From: Saprospiraceae bacterium
GTDB taxonomy: Bacteria > Bacteroidota > Bacteroidia > Chitinophagales > Saprospiraceae
Assembly (NCBI GenBank): GCA_020631545.1
Contig: JAHDHB010000002.1
Location: 3,669 to 44,010 of the forward strand
Length of the DNA stretch: 40,342 nucleotides
Reading direction: 5' to 3'
Shown piece after piece: positions 28,896-38,909 of this stretch. The notes under the pieces are model-generated. The model was not told where the DNA came from and made no database searches. It was given only the letters and a program-made list of their open reading frames with translations. The position numbers and the translations under genes are program-made. Each line of letters starts with the position of its first letter. The stretch's first letter is position 1.

Positions 28896-30197
28896 ATGAA
28901 AAATTTATTTTTTTCCATTTTCTTTTTTGTATTTGCTTTTGCATTTCATTCATGCAATGAAGATGAACTCCTTCTTTCTCAAGAGGATGAAACCACTGCT
29001 GTTTTTTCAAATGCTGAAGCAACGGCAATGGAGACTCCTGAGTATTCAGCAGCTCTTCAGCGTTTTGTAAGCTATGAGTATCCTAATCAATCTATCCAAA
29101 ATCTAGCTGCCTTTAAGATTGATCAAACAGAGTACTATAGCATTACGCTCAACAATGAGCTTCAAATCACTGTTCCTACTGAAGATGTAAATTCTTACAG
29201 ACCAAGTAGAACACGTGGTGGTGGTACTACGGATACTGGTACAACGAACACGGGTACAACAAACACGACAGATACAGGAACAACGAACACGACGCATACG
29301 GGTACAACGAATACAACGAATACAACGAATACCCATACAGGTACTTGTACAGACACTCATTCTGGTACGCATACTGGAAGTCATTCACACTCTCATTCTC
29401 ATACTCATACTGGAACAGGTACAAATACTTGTACTAACACTCACACAAGTACGACAGGTACGCATACGGGTACAGGCACTTGTACGGACACTCATTCTGG
29501 TACGCATACAGGAAGCCATACTCATTCTAACACACATACCCATACTGGTAGTACTTCTACTTGTACTAATACTCACACGGGTACAACAGGAACTCATACG
29601 GGTACAGGGACTTGTACAGACACTCATTCTGGTACGCATACGGGTACGCACACTCATTCGAATACGCATACGCACACGGGTACTGGGACTACGACTTGTA
29701 CTGATACGCACACTAGTACAAATACAGGTACTGGTACTACGAATGACGATGATGATGATGGTACGCATACCACGAATACCACAAACGATGATGATGATGA
29801 TGGTACGCACACAACAAATACCACAAATGATGATGACGATGATGGTACAAGTACTACAACAGGTACTACAGATACGACTACAGATGATGACGATGATGCA
29901 GGACAACCCTGTAATGCACCTGGTACGCCAAGTGTAATGATTTTCAATGGAGGAACAGCAGCCGTTGTCTACTGGAGCCCTGTTTTTGATGCTTCCTCTT
30001 ATACCGTTCAGTATAGAGCGCATGGTACAGCTACCTTTACGATTATCCAAGCTGCGAATAATATCGTTATGATACCTTCTTTGGTCTTTTGCCAAAACTA
30101 TGAAGTCATCGTGACTGCAAATTGTTCTGCTGGTGCTTCTCAACCTAGCCCAACTGCTTCTTTCCAAACTGTTTACGGTTCAAGTGGCCCTTGCTAA
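28896..30197 (+). CDS. Lipoprotein with X-Thr (His/Cys/Gly/Asp/Asn) dipeptide array, poly-Asp repeats and C-terminal FN3-like domain
   Basis: Lipobox-like MKNLFFSIFFFVFAFAFHSC; array GTCTDTHSGTHTGSHTHSNTHTHTGSTSTCTNTHTGTTGTHTGT; NDDDDDGTHTTNTT repeats; FN3-like tail PGTPSVMIFNGGTAAVVYWSPVFDASSYTVQYRAHGTATFTII. Confidence 0.88.
   Translation: MKNLFFSIFFFVFAFAFHSCNEDELLLSQEDETTAVFSNAEATAMETPEYSAALQRFVSYEYPNQSIQNLAAFKIDQTEYYSITLNNELQITVPTEDVNSYRPSRTRGGGTTDTGTTNTGTTNTTDTGTTNTTHTGTTNTTNTTNTHTGTCTDTHSGTHTGSHSHSHSHTHTGTGTNTCTNTHTSTTGTHTGTGTCTDTHSGTHTGSHTHSNTHTHTGSTSTCTNTHTGTTGTHTGTGTCTDTHSGTHTGTHTHSNTHTHTGTGTTTCTDTHTSTNTGTGTTNDDDDDGTHTTNTTNDDDDDGTHTTNTTNDDDDDGTSTTTGTTDTTTDDDDDAGQPCNAPGTPSVMIFNGGTAAVVYWSPVFDASSYTVQYRAHGTATFTIIQAANNIVMIPSLVFCQNYEVIVTANCSAGASQPSPTASFQTVYGSSGPC
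29218..29905 (+). repeat. Coding repeat block: three 132-135 bp units, then 42-bp poly-Asp units
   Basis: ACTTGTACxGACACTCATTCTGGTACGCAT recurs with unit starts at about 29340, 29475 and 29607. AATGAC/AACGAT-GAT-rich NDDDDDGTHTTNTT 42-bp units start at about 29742. Confidence 0.88.
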
Positions 30198-30255
30198 TAG
30201 GTTAAGTATTGTAGAAAAAAACCACAAGCGTTAAACTTCTTTTGGTTAAAATAGT

Positions 30256-30294
30256 AGAGGGTAGGAGGATTAATTTCCTTCTACCCTCTTTTTA
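30256..30294 (+). terminator. Rho-independent terminator after the X-Thr lipoprotein
   Basis: AGAGGGTAGGAGG ... CCTTCTACCCTCT stem followed by TTTTT. Confidence 0.75.
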
Positions 30295-30341
30295 ATTTAA
30301 AATCCTAATAGTTTTCGATGCTTCGCTTGAAAAGACACCTT

Positions 30342-30365
30342 GACAAAGGACAAAGGACATAGGAC
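30342..30365. repeat. Short second occurrence of the AAAGGAC heptamer
   Basis: GAC-AAAGGAC-AAAGGAC-ATAGGAC; AAAGGAC is the reverse complement of GTCCTTT at 8649-8697. Confidence 0.7.
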
Positions 30366-30800
30366 TGCTACGACATTTAGTTAAAAATTAGGCCTTTGGA
30401 CGACTACTTTTCCGTTCTTGATGCAGAAAATGAAATTTGGTTTTGTGGTTTTGGCGATTTTTTAACCATATAAGGCTCATAAGAAGATATAAGCATAGCG
30501 TGACGTTCTAGACAATATTAGCGACACTTTTTTCGTGGTTATGGCTTTGCTAGCTTAGGAATGACGAATTATCCGCGATAGGAATCGGGAGTTACCGTTT
30601 GGGCGTGAATTGGGCGTGAAAAACTTCTACTTTTATCCTTCGAAAAAACGGCAAAAAAAAACTTTACAACATACTGTAATTCATACGCTCTACTTGTAAT
30701 TTCGCATTAAAAAAACAACAAATTGGAAGCATCTAGCACCTAGATTTAATGGTAAGTCTTACGACCTTTTCACCTAGATGCTTATGGAGGTACATAAGAA

Positions 30801-30850
30801 GGGGATAAAAGGGTTTTCTTGCAATAAATGCAGATTGACCTTTTATCCCC
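30801..30850 (-). terminator. Long-stem hairpin downstream of the 2316-aa gene
   Basis: GGGGATAAAAGG (30801-30812) / CCTTTTATCCCC (30839-30850). Confidence 0.5.
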
Positions 30851-30903
30851 TATTTAATCATTGTCCATCTTTTAAAACAGACGCTGGCTTTCTAAACAGT
30901 TCC

Positions 30904-33900
30904 CTATCTAGGAATTATAGAGTAAATGCCGTTATTCTTCGTCCAAATAATTTTATCAACAGCATTGACATCGCCATCTAAATTCAGATCGCCTAGAAGA
31001 TAGGCATTAAAACTTCCATTCTCTGTACTGAATCTCACCTTGTCATCTCCAGAAATATCATAACCAGAAACATCATACTGTTGCTCTGCATCTCCAGCAA
31101 ACATAGCCCATCTATTTGGTGCCACTGTTGCTTGCCCTTGGCTTGCCCCTACGGCATAACTATCTTGACTTCTAAAGTCATAAGTTAGAGTATTGTTATT
31201 CAATTCGATAGCTTGAGGAGTAAGTACGCCTATATGGTTACGGTGTTCAATCAAAACATAATAGGAAGTTTCTTCAGGATCGAAAGGCATACAATCAGCG
31301 ACGAAGACGATGCGGCCATCCCGTTCAAGCAAAGCGGCTGTTTTATAGATTTCCGTACTCCGCTCAACTCCTGTACGTACAGAAACCAAAACCCAGTCAA
31401 CGACTTCATTATTGTAGCTGGTGCTATCAAACTCTATACCTTCTTCCCCTAAGTAATTCCAAGGAGGGCCAGAATAAGGATGTCCAACATTAGGCAATAA
31501 GGGCGATTGCCCTGGCAAAATACGATGTACCGTATTCAACATGGTGGTCATTTTCTCTGATGATGGGTCATAGGCGCCTTCTAGAAGAGCCCATAATTGG
31601 AGATCAACACAGCTTGGCCCTAGAATGGTCAGGAAAACTTTAGCCCGCTCGCATCGCTGCGGAATGCCGTTATCACATATTTGGTAAACAAATTCATCTG
31701 CGCCTACATAACCTGCATCAGGCATATACGTATAGTTGCCATCAGGCTGCATAATGACGACACCGTGTAAAGGACTACCGACTACCGTCACTTCCAAATC
31801 GTCCCTATTGCCATCAGGGTCACTGTCATTGGCAAGGACAAACCCAGCGTATAGGGTATTCATGGAAAGTGTATCACGATCAAACACGGCAAAAGGTGTG
31901 GCATTACAGATATCTACCTGTACCGTTACTTCATCTGTGGCTGAGCATCCATTTTTAGTCGCTGTGAGGGTATAAACGGTGGTCACAGGAGGATTAGCAA
32001 ATGTATTTCCTTCAAAAGGATGGCTAAGGCCAATATTAGGTGTCCATTCATACTGTGAGGTAGGAAAATTAGAATCTCCTCCAAGTAAAACACCCTGCAC
32101 ATCAGGATTAAAACACATCGACCGATCTACCCCTGCATCTAAAGCAGGCGGATACTTCCGCTCTACCACGACTTCATCCGTAGCGATACAACCATTCCTA
32201 TTTACTGTAACTGTATATGTTTTAGAAATCGGCGTATTTACTAAAGGATTAGGAGAAGTGGGGTCATCAAGTCCAATAGTCGGTGACCACGAATAAGTAA
32301 CACCAGCAAGAGGGCCAGTAGGTTCGCCACCGATGCGTACACCTTCTCCACAATCTGATTTATCACTCCCTGCATCAGCAAATAATTCGCCATTTTCGAC
32401 ATAGATAGTCACCTCATCTGTCAAGACACAGTTGCCGTAAGAAACGATTACTTGATAAGTGGTTGTCGTATCAGGATAAACTACAGGTTTTGCGACGGAG
32501 GTGTTATTGATGTTATAAGAAGGACTCCATTGAAAAACAGCTCCAAAGGGGCCCGTAGAGCTACCGCCTAATTGGACTGATTCTCCAGGACATAAGATGG
32601 AATTCTGCCCCGCATCTGCATAGGCTGCTTGCCCTACGGTAATGCTTTCCGTTTGGGTAACACTACAAATATCGTTGGTCACGGTTAAGCTAATTGTTTT
32701 TATTCCTCCAGTAGTATAAAGTACATTTTCTGTACGGTTGGTAGAGAATGAGGGGACTGCACCGCTTCCAAAAAACCACGTATAAGTAGCGTCAGCGCCT
32801 TGATCTTCTGCCTCAAAACTCGCGTAAGAGGTAGCACAAATTTGAGTAGGAAGAATCATCGTAGCAATAGGGCAAGGTGTAATCGAAATGAAAACATTTG
32901 CTTGGCTACATGCAGAAGGTTGACCATTATCACAAACTTCGTACACAAAGCTGTCTTGCCCCATAGAACCGATAGTTGGTGTGTACTCGAAGAAACCACT
33001 AGGGCTTAAGGTTAGACTACCTTTGGCAGGAGGAACGACGAGCGCGGGATTGGCTAGTAGTGCATTGTTTTCAATATCCGAATCATTACTCAAAAGATTG
33101 CCGGTTAAAGTCTCTCCCTCTATAGCTTCTAGATAGTCTGGTTGTGCTAGGGGAGCATCATTAACGTTGTTCACATAGATATTTACAACTCCTTGAGTAC
33201 ATTGAACTGGAGGAATACTCCCACTATCACAAATTTGATAGGTGAATGGTGTAACATTTCCATAAAAATCATTGGCAGGAATGAAGGTAAGTGTACCACC
33301 AGTATTGAGCAAAACTAATCCTTCTGAAGCCGGCGGAGAAGAAGTTAACGCTAAAGAAGTCGGGTTTAAATCGCCATCTATATCTATATCGTTTTCCAAA
33401 ACTAGGATATTGATAGGCACTTCTTCTGCTGCTTGTACATTATCGGTATTGGCTATCGGCCGATCATTTACAGGATTTACTTGTATACTTACGGTTGCTT
33501 GATCACAGAGGGAGGGGACACCATCATCACAAACAAGGTAAGTAAAATTATCAGTTCCATTATAGTCTACATCAGATAGATAAACAAAGACACCATTCGC
33601 CGCCATAGAGACTTGTCCATAAGTAGGTTCTACGATAAGTGTATTATTTACCGATAAAGTATTCCCATCCGCATCACTATCGTTGAGCAAGACATTCCCT
33701 AGTGCTGGCTCCTCCTCATTTGCAATTAAGACATCGTTCTGTGCAACGGGTGCATCATTTTCGGAGGTAACGGTAATGCTAAGCGCGGCTGTTGCGCAAC
33801 TAACGGGTAAGGGTGTTCCGGTATCACAAACTTCATAGGTCATAGATAAAGTACCAGCGAAGTTGGCAGCGGGCACAAAAGTCGCTTGGCCTTGATTGTC

Positions 33901-36900
33901 TACACTAAAAAAACCTTGACTAGCAGTAGGAAGTGGGTAGAATTGTAAGGTCGAGATATCAAGCTGTCCGTCAATATCGTTATCATTGTCCAGTACATTA
34001 AAAAAGACTGGGGTACCTTCATTGGTCGTTACATTATCTGGGGCTAGGTTGGGAGCATCATTTTGGGGCAAAACAGTAATGTAAACCGTAGCATTTGCAC
34101 AGAAGGAGGGCGTACTACCGTCACAAGCTCTATAGACAAAGCTATCTTGCCCCGAAAAATTGGGGTTAGGTGTGTAGTAAATATCCCCACTGGTTTGTAG
34201 CCCAAGTGTACCATTCGTCGGAAATACGACGGGTGATCCATCAATAGAGACAAAATTGCCATTGGGATCTAAATCATTGGATAAGACGTTGGCTCCCACA
34301 AATTCATCTTCATTGGTGACCAAGTAATCATCTTGAGGAGTAGGCGTATTATTGCAACTCTGCGTGGTAATAATTTGCTCGGTCGCATCAGCACATTCGA
34401 AATATTGAATGGCTAGAGCGACCTTGTAGTTGCCGATAGCATCCCAAGAGCTTGTAGCAGCCAAGGCATTGGAGAAACCAGGATCCCCATTTTCAAAAAG
34501 CCAAGTATAGTTCATTCCTGGTCGATTTTCATTGGCCAAGAAAATTGTTGGCGTATTTGTACAAACATCCTCTGTTGGAATGGTAAAATTAGCTGTGGGG
34601 CAAGGAACATTTTCTCGTCCTGGCGTCCCATTGGCCGAAGAAGCTTCCCAGTTCTGCGCCAAGGCATTATCCGAAAGAGGATCGATTAAGGAAAGCGAAG
34701 GCCCAAAGCCGTCGGGTTCTGTAGGCCAAGGAGCTGCATCATCATAATGAACAACATCAGCGAAGCAACGATTCGTATCAAAAAGTCGAATTTTCTCCCC
34801 TCCACTACTCAAGGTAAAACCAAGGGGCCCAAGGAAATTTTGAACGGTAGGATAAGCAGCCGCGAAGAAGCTGACATCCGAAACTAAGACTAAAAATCCA
34901 TTCGGAGGAATAATCGTATTGGCAGGAAATTCGTAAGCTTTAGCAACATCATGCAATTCCCACCCCGTAAGATCCACTGCTACAGAAGAAGTATTGTGAA
35001 GCTCTAACCAATCGCCAGGAATAAACGTAGCTGAAGATTTGTAATTGATTTCATTGATGACAATGCCATGGTCTACCCCATCACAAAAATTTGTATTAGC
35101 AGCGCCAGGCGTACCCGAGGCATTGGTAGAAGGCGCCCAGTTTTCTCCTAGGGTATTGTCCAAGGCTGGGTCTATTAAGGATAGTGAAGGGCCTTCTCCA
35201 GTAAGCCCCTCAGGCCAAGGAGCTACATTGTCATAGTCTATAGCATCAACAACGCAACTTTCCTCGCTAAGCAACTGAATTTTTTCGCCTCCAGCACTAA
35301 ACCCAAAAACTAAATTGCCTACATAATTGGAAACCTCGGGGTATACTGCCGTGAAGAAAGTGTCATTTTCTACCAGTGCTAAGTAGCCGCCAGCGGGAAT
35401 AGTAGTTCCTACAGGCACGAAAAAATTAAATTTGGAATCTTGCAATTGCCAATTGGAAATATCCACTGCATTGGCGGTAGGATTGTGCAACTCTACCCAA
35501 TCCCCACTATCATAAGTAGCTAGAGGATAAGAAGTAACCTCATTAATAACCAAACCAGCAGGATTGGCATAGCAAGGATTTGAATTCTCTGCGTTTGGCG
35601 TACCACAATCCGGTACAGAAGGATGCCAATTCCCAAAAAGATCATTATCCAAATCAGAATTGGTTAGCTCTAGAGAGGGGCCTTCTTCATCTGGAGAAGT
35701 AGGCCAAGGCGCATCATCATCATAGGAGACTTCATCAATGAGGTTGCCATTTGGATCGACTAAAGCGACAAGTTCTCCATTTCCCGACAATTTGCCTATG
35801 TACTCTCCATAGGCAGGAAAACCAAAGATCGCCAAAAAGGCATCCGAGTCGTTGGTCAAGACTAAAAATCCATTAGGAGGGATGATAGCATCTTCTTCAA
35901 ATCGGAAACGTAAGCCTTCTTCAAAATAGCTGTGTTTTAGATTGATTGGTGTGTTTCCTTTATTTTTAAACTCGATAAACTCCGCATTATTACAAGGATC
36001 ACTTGGCCCGTATTGTAGTTCATTGATGACAATGTTTGAGTAATCTTGAGGGCTGTAAAAAGTTCGTGGACACATAGCACTCCAGTTATCCCCACTTTTC
36101 ACTCTAGCTTTTAAGGTTGTTACTCCTTGTAAGGCAATTGGAGAGGAATAGATTTGAGCGGTAGGAGAAATCCCCCCACCAAAACTTCTAGGATCCGAGC
36201 CATCTGTAGTATAATAGACTGTGCCATAACCGTTAGGATTGGTCACTGTGAGAGAACCATTTGGAAGGTTACCACCGTATTGAGAAAGTTGTACGGCTTG
36301 GAGGCTACTCGGATAGTATCCTTTATTCTTATAAAAATTGACAAGATTGGTGGAACGATTTTGAAAAAACACATTGATAACGTCTTCCACTTCGACCCTC
36401 CATTCATCATCCATTGACCAAGAGTCTGGAGCCCATCTTACCGTTTCTGCCAACAAAGGCAGCTCAATGCTGTTACTTCTCTCCCGATAAAGCGGCTCAA
36501 GATGCGTTCTCGTCAATAATCCTTCATTAAAGCAATGGCATTGCACACGGTCACCCAACAACACCCTAAACTCTTCTGCATCAAGCAATTCCGAAGGAAT
36601 AGGCCCTGTTTTATGCGTTCCATCATAATTGACCAAAGCCCCATAATAATCTTCAAAGGTTCCTACATTTCCTAGGGTCAAATCAACATCCCAAATCATG
36701 AATTGGTAGGCCTGCTTTCCTGCATTGATATTGGTGGCTCCTAGGCTGTTATGATTTTGGGACCAATCAAAGTTGGCTATCCAATGATTCAGCACCAAAT
36801 AATCAGCGGCCCGCTGTAAATTGACATAATTAGACAGCCCTGTGTAGTAAAACTCAAGGTTTAAGTTGAAGTTTTCTACATAACTTTCAAACTGGTCATA

Positions 36901-37854
36901 GAATGGAGGCGAAATAGGTTGATCAAGATAATTCCCATTTTTACGCGTTTCATAATGACTCTTTTTCCCACCATAATACTCTCTAAGAAACCCCGCTGTC
37001 GTTCGTTCCATAAGGTGATATTGCCCCATGTATTCGCCATTGACATAGGTATGTACATAGCGCCCATGCGGTGCAGGATACCCCAATTCTAATTCCCGAT
37101 CAAAAAGAAAGCGGTTACGGAGAAATTGCGGATCCCTAAGGTTACCGTATTCCGCATTCAGACCATCTTGGCTCCCTGCTCGTAGTAGCAACTCATCAAA
37201 GGTAGAAGTAGGTCGAATACCGTATTCAAAGCCATCATCAAAAATAGGATATTCCAGCTCTTTGGCTCCATATTGAGATTTGAATTCTAAGCGATAATTC
37301 TTCTTAGGATTATCGGGACTCCCTCCCCAAGTTTGAATACCACAATGAATATTAAAAGCAGAGGTGCCATCGGGAAAAAATAACTCTACAGAAGTTTCCA
37401 CTTCATCATCAACATGATTGTTAGAAACGACATCGGATGAGGTAATAGAAACCGTAGGAATTTCAAGCAAAGCATTTTTAACCAATTGGTTGTAAATAGG
37501 ATTGCTTTGAATAGGATGATTCATATACCCACTATTCATGATGTCATTGAGAAAAATGTAGGTATGTGTTTCAACATCCGTTTCACTTACAGGCGTATAG
37601 GCCATGGCACGAATGTTATCCGTACCAGAAATGCTTATCGGACCATTGTAAATGCTTCCGTTCGTAATACTCGGTTTAGTGTTATCTCTTGTATAACGAA
37701 TTACCGCAGTTGGTTCATCAGCGGTCAACGTTAATAAGAAAGGTGTTTCATAAAACCCTCGTTCAGAACTAAAGGTAAGCGAACTAACCGTTTGTCCAAA
37801 AACAGAAAAACTTAGTCCAATGAGCAGTAGGGTAAATAGGTTCGAATAATGCAT
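30904..37854 (-). CDS. Giant secreted CotH-kinase-like protein with chitobiase-C-like, lamin-tail, PKD-like, tandem-95/cadherin-like and dockerin-like C-terminal regions
   Basis: Signal peptide; CotH-like block GIQTWGGSPDNPKKNYRLEFKSQYG...RNRFLFDRELELGYPAPHGRYVHTYVNGEYMGQYHLMERT; lamin-tail-like VINEVTSYPLATYDSGDWVELHNPT; tandem-95-like NDAPVAQNDVLIANEEEPALGNVLLNDSDADG; C-terminal GDLNLDGDVNAVDKIIWTKNNGIYSIIPR. Confidence 0.9.
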   Translation of the reverse strand: MHYSNLFTLLLIGLSFSVFGQTVSSLTFSSERGFYETPFLLTLTADEPTAVIRYTRDNTKPSITNGSIYNGPISISGTDNIRAMAYTPVSETDVETHTYIFLNDIMNSGYMNHPIQSNPIYNQLVKNALLEIPTVSITSSDVVSNNHVDDEVETSVELFFPDGTSAFNIHCGIQTWGGSPDNPKKNYRLEFKSQYGAKELEYPIFDDGFEYGIRPTSTFDELLLRAGSQDGLNAEYGNLRDPQFLRNRFLFDRELELGYPAPHGRYVHTYVNGEYMGQYHLMERTTAGFLREYYGGKKSHYETRKNGNYLDQPISPPFYDQFESYVENFNLNLEFYYTGLSNYVNLQRAADYLVLNHWIANFDWSQNHNSLGATNINAGKQAYQFMIWDVDLTLGNVGTFEDYYGALVNYDGTHKTGPIPSELLDAEEFRVLLGDRVQCHCFNEGLLTRTHLEPLYRERSNSIELPLLAETVRWAPDSWSMDDEWRVEVEDVINVFFQNRSTNLVNFYKNKGYYPSSLQAVQLSQYGGNLPNGSLTVTNPNGYGTVYYTTDGSDPRSFGGGISPTAQIYSSPIALQGVTTLKARVKSGDNWSAMCPRTFYSPQDYSNIVINELQYGPSDPCNNAEFIEFKNKGNTPINLKHSYFEEGLRFRFEEDAIIPPNGFLVLTNDSDAFLAIFGFPAYGEYIGKLSGNGELVALVDPNGNLIDEVSYDDDAPWPTSPDEEGPSLELTNSDLDNDLFGNWHPSVPDCGTPNAENSNPCYANPAGLVINEVTSYPLATYDSGDWVELHNPTANAVDISNWQLQDSKFNFFVPVGTTIPAGGYLALVENDTFFTAVYPEVSNYVGNLVFGFSAGGEKIQLLSEESCVVDAIDYDNVAPWPEGLTGEGPSLSLIDPALDNTLGENWAPSTNASGTPGAANTNFCDGVDHGIVINEINYKSSATFIPGDWLELHNTSSVAVDLTGWELHDVAKAYEFPANTIIPPNGFLVLVSDVSFFAAAYPTVQNFLGPLGFTLSSGGEKIRLFDTNRCFADVVHYDDAAPWPTEPDGFGPSLSLIDPLSDNALAQNWEASSANGTPGRENVPCPTANFTIPTEDVCTNTPTIFLANENRPGMNYTWLFENGDPGFSNALAATSSWDAIGNYKVALAIQYFECADATEQIITTQSCNNTPTPQDDYLVTNEDEFVGANVLSNDLDPNGNFVSIDGSPVVFPTNGTLGLQTSGDIYYTPNPNFSGQDSFVYRACDGSTPSFCANATVYITVLPQNDAPNLAPDNVTTNEGTPVFFNVLDNDNDIDGQLDISTLQFYPLPTASQGFFSVDNQGQATFVPAANFAGTLSMTYEVCDTGTPLPVSCATAALSITVTSENDAPVAQNDVLIANEEEPALGNVLLNDSDADGNTLSVNNTLIVEPTYGQVSMAANGVFVYLSDVDYNGTDNFTYLVCDDGVPSLCDQATVSIQVNPVNDRPIANTDNVQAAEEVPINILVLENDIDIDGDLNPTSLALTSSPPASEGLVLLNTGGTLTFIPANDFYGNVTPFTYQICDSGSIPPVQCTQGVVNIYVNNVNDAPLAQPDYLEAIEGETLTGNLLSNDSDIENNALLANPALVVPPAKGSLTLSPSGFFEYTPTIGSMGQDSFVYEVCDNGQPSACSQANVFISITPCPIATMILPTQICATSYASFEAEDQGADATYTWFFGSGAVPSFSTNRTENVLYTTGGIKTISLTVTNDICSVTQTESITVGQAAYADAGQNSILCPGESVQLGGSSTGPFGAVFQWSPSYNINNTSVAKPVVYPDTTTTYQVIVSYGNCVLTDEVTIYVENGELFADAGSDKSDCGEGVRIGGEPTGPLAGVTYSWSPTIGLDDPTSPNPLVNTPISKTYTVTVNRNGCIATDEVVVERKYPPALDAGVDRSMCFNPDVQGVLLGGDSNFPTSQYEWTPNIGLSHPFEGNTFANPPVTTVYTLTATKNGCSATDEVTVQVDICNATPFAVFDRDTLSMNTLYAGFVLANDSDPDGNRDDLEVTVVGSPLHGVVIMQPDGNYTYMPDAGYVGADEFVYQICDNGIPQRCERAKVFLTILGPSCVDLQLWALLEGAYDPSSEKMTTMLNTVHRILPGQSPLLPNVGHPYSGPPWNYLGEEGIEFDSTSYNNEVVDWVLVSVRTGVERSTEIYKTAALLERDGRIVFVADCMPFDPEETSYYVLIEHRNHIGVLTPQAIELNNNTLTYDFRSQDSYAVGASQGQATVAPNRWAMFAGDAEQQYDVSGYDISGDDKVRFSTENGSFNAYLLGDLNLDGDVNAVDKIIWTKNNGIYSIIPR

Positions 37855-38909
37855 AGTGAGGTTTAATTAATTGAATTAATTCCTCTCCCTTCAATCTGAA
37901 TACTTCATAAATTACTGTAATAAGTAATTACAAAACATTCACATCAAAGCAAATCTCAATAAAAAGCTAAGAAAGCATTGAAACATAGGAAGAGGCATGT
38001 ATATCCCAAAAGGAAATAAACAACATAAAACTATCAAAATTTTACACGGTTGTACGTTCTAGTTGGTGCTATAGCATTGCTACAAAAACGAAATTTTTGC
38101 AGTGAACTATAAACTGAATTAAGCGAATTCATCAAATGATTTCGAATCTTAATTCACCAAGGGCCATACCTTTTTTCACACTAGAATAAGCACAATAAAT
38201 ATGAAATGTGTTACTAATATCAATTTAACAGTTCGTAACTTTGCATTTCAGCGTTAAAATTTAAGCTTTACAAAAAAGTTGTTTTTTGTTTTTTTAGGCT
38301 GGGGAATACATAAAGGTGGAATAAAAAAGGAAAATAAAATTACATCAATTTTGCTAAAGAAGACAAGTTTTATTCTTCGTTCTTTCTCAAATTCAAGTAA
38401 AAATATAGAAAAAATTGTTACGCTTTGAATTCTACTTGAAATTTAAGAGGGTATTTTCCTTTCTATAATTTCGTAGACTATTTTTTCACTTCAAAGGTTG
38501 CATCAAATAGTCAAAAACTAGAATATATGTACGATTAAAGACACCAGTAAAAACCTCAGGCTACTGCTCAAAAAAACACTGAAATGATTTTTTACAAAAC
38601 ATTTTTTTTGCTAGACATTTAATTGAAATTAAGTCAAGGAATTATAAAGACAAGTAATCTACAAATAAAACTAACTGCAATCAGTATTTAAGGCATTCAA
38701 AAAAATATAGAAACACTTTACAAAAAGGTCCTTAGAATTTGCTTTTCATTTTATATCCGTTCAAAACCTCTTGCTCAAACTTTACCATTTTCTTTAGTAT
38801 AAAAGAAAAAATTCTTAAAGATATAGGTTCTAGTTTTAGAACTCTATGGAAAAAAACACGTAAAACTATAACCTACTAGAGGATTATTGTATAGAGAAAC
38901 GTAAAAATC

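Noticed and set aside
29218-29760. CRISPR-like array from repeated 132-135 bp units
   Set aside because: Units are coding, longer than CRISPR repeats, lack unique spacers, and preserve the reading frame.
29215-29937. 240-aa Arg/Val/Leu/Ile-rich ORF on the + strand, plus antisense ORFs (e.g. 29385-30167) over the X-Thr array
   Set aside because: Frame-shifted and reverse readings of the repeat codons; the 28896-30197 frame has a lipoprotein signal and a recognisable FN3-like tail.
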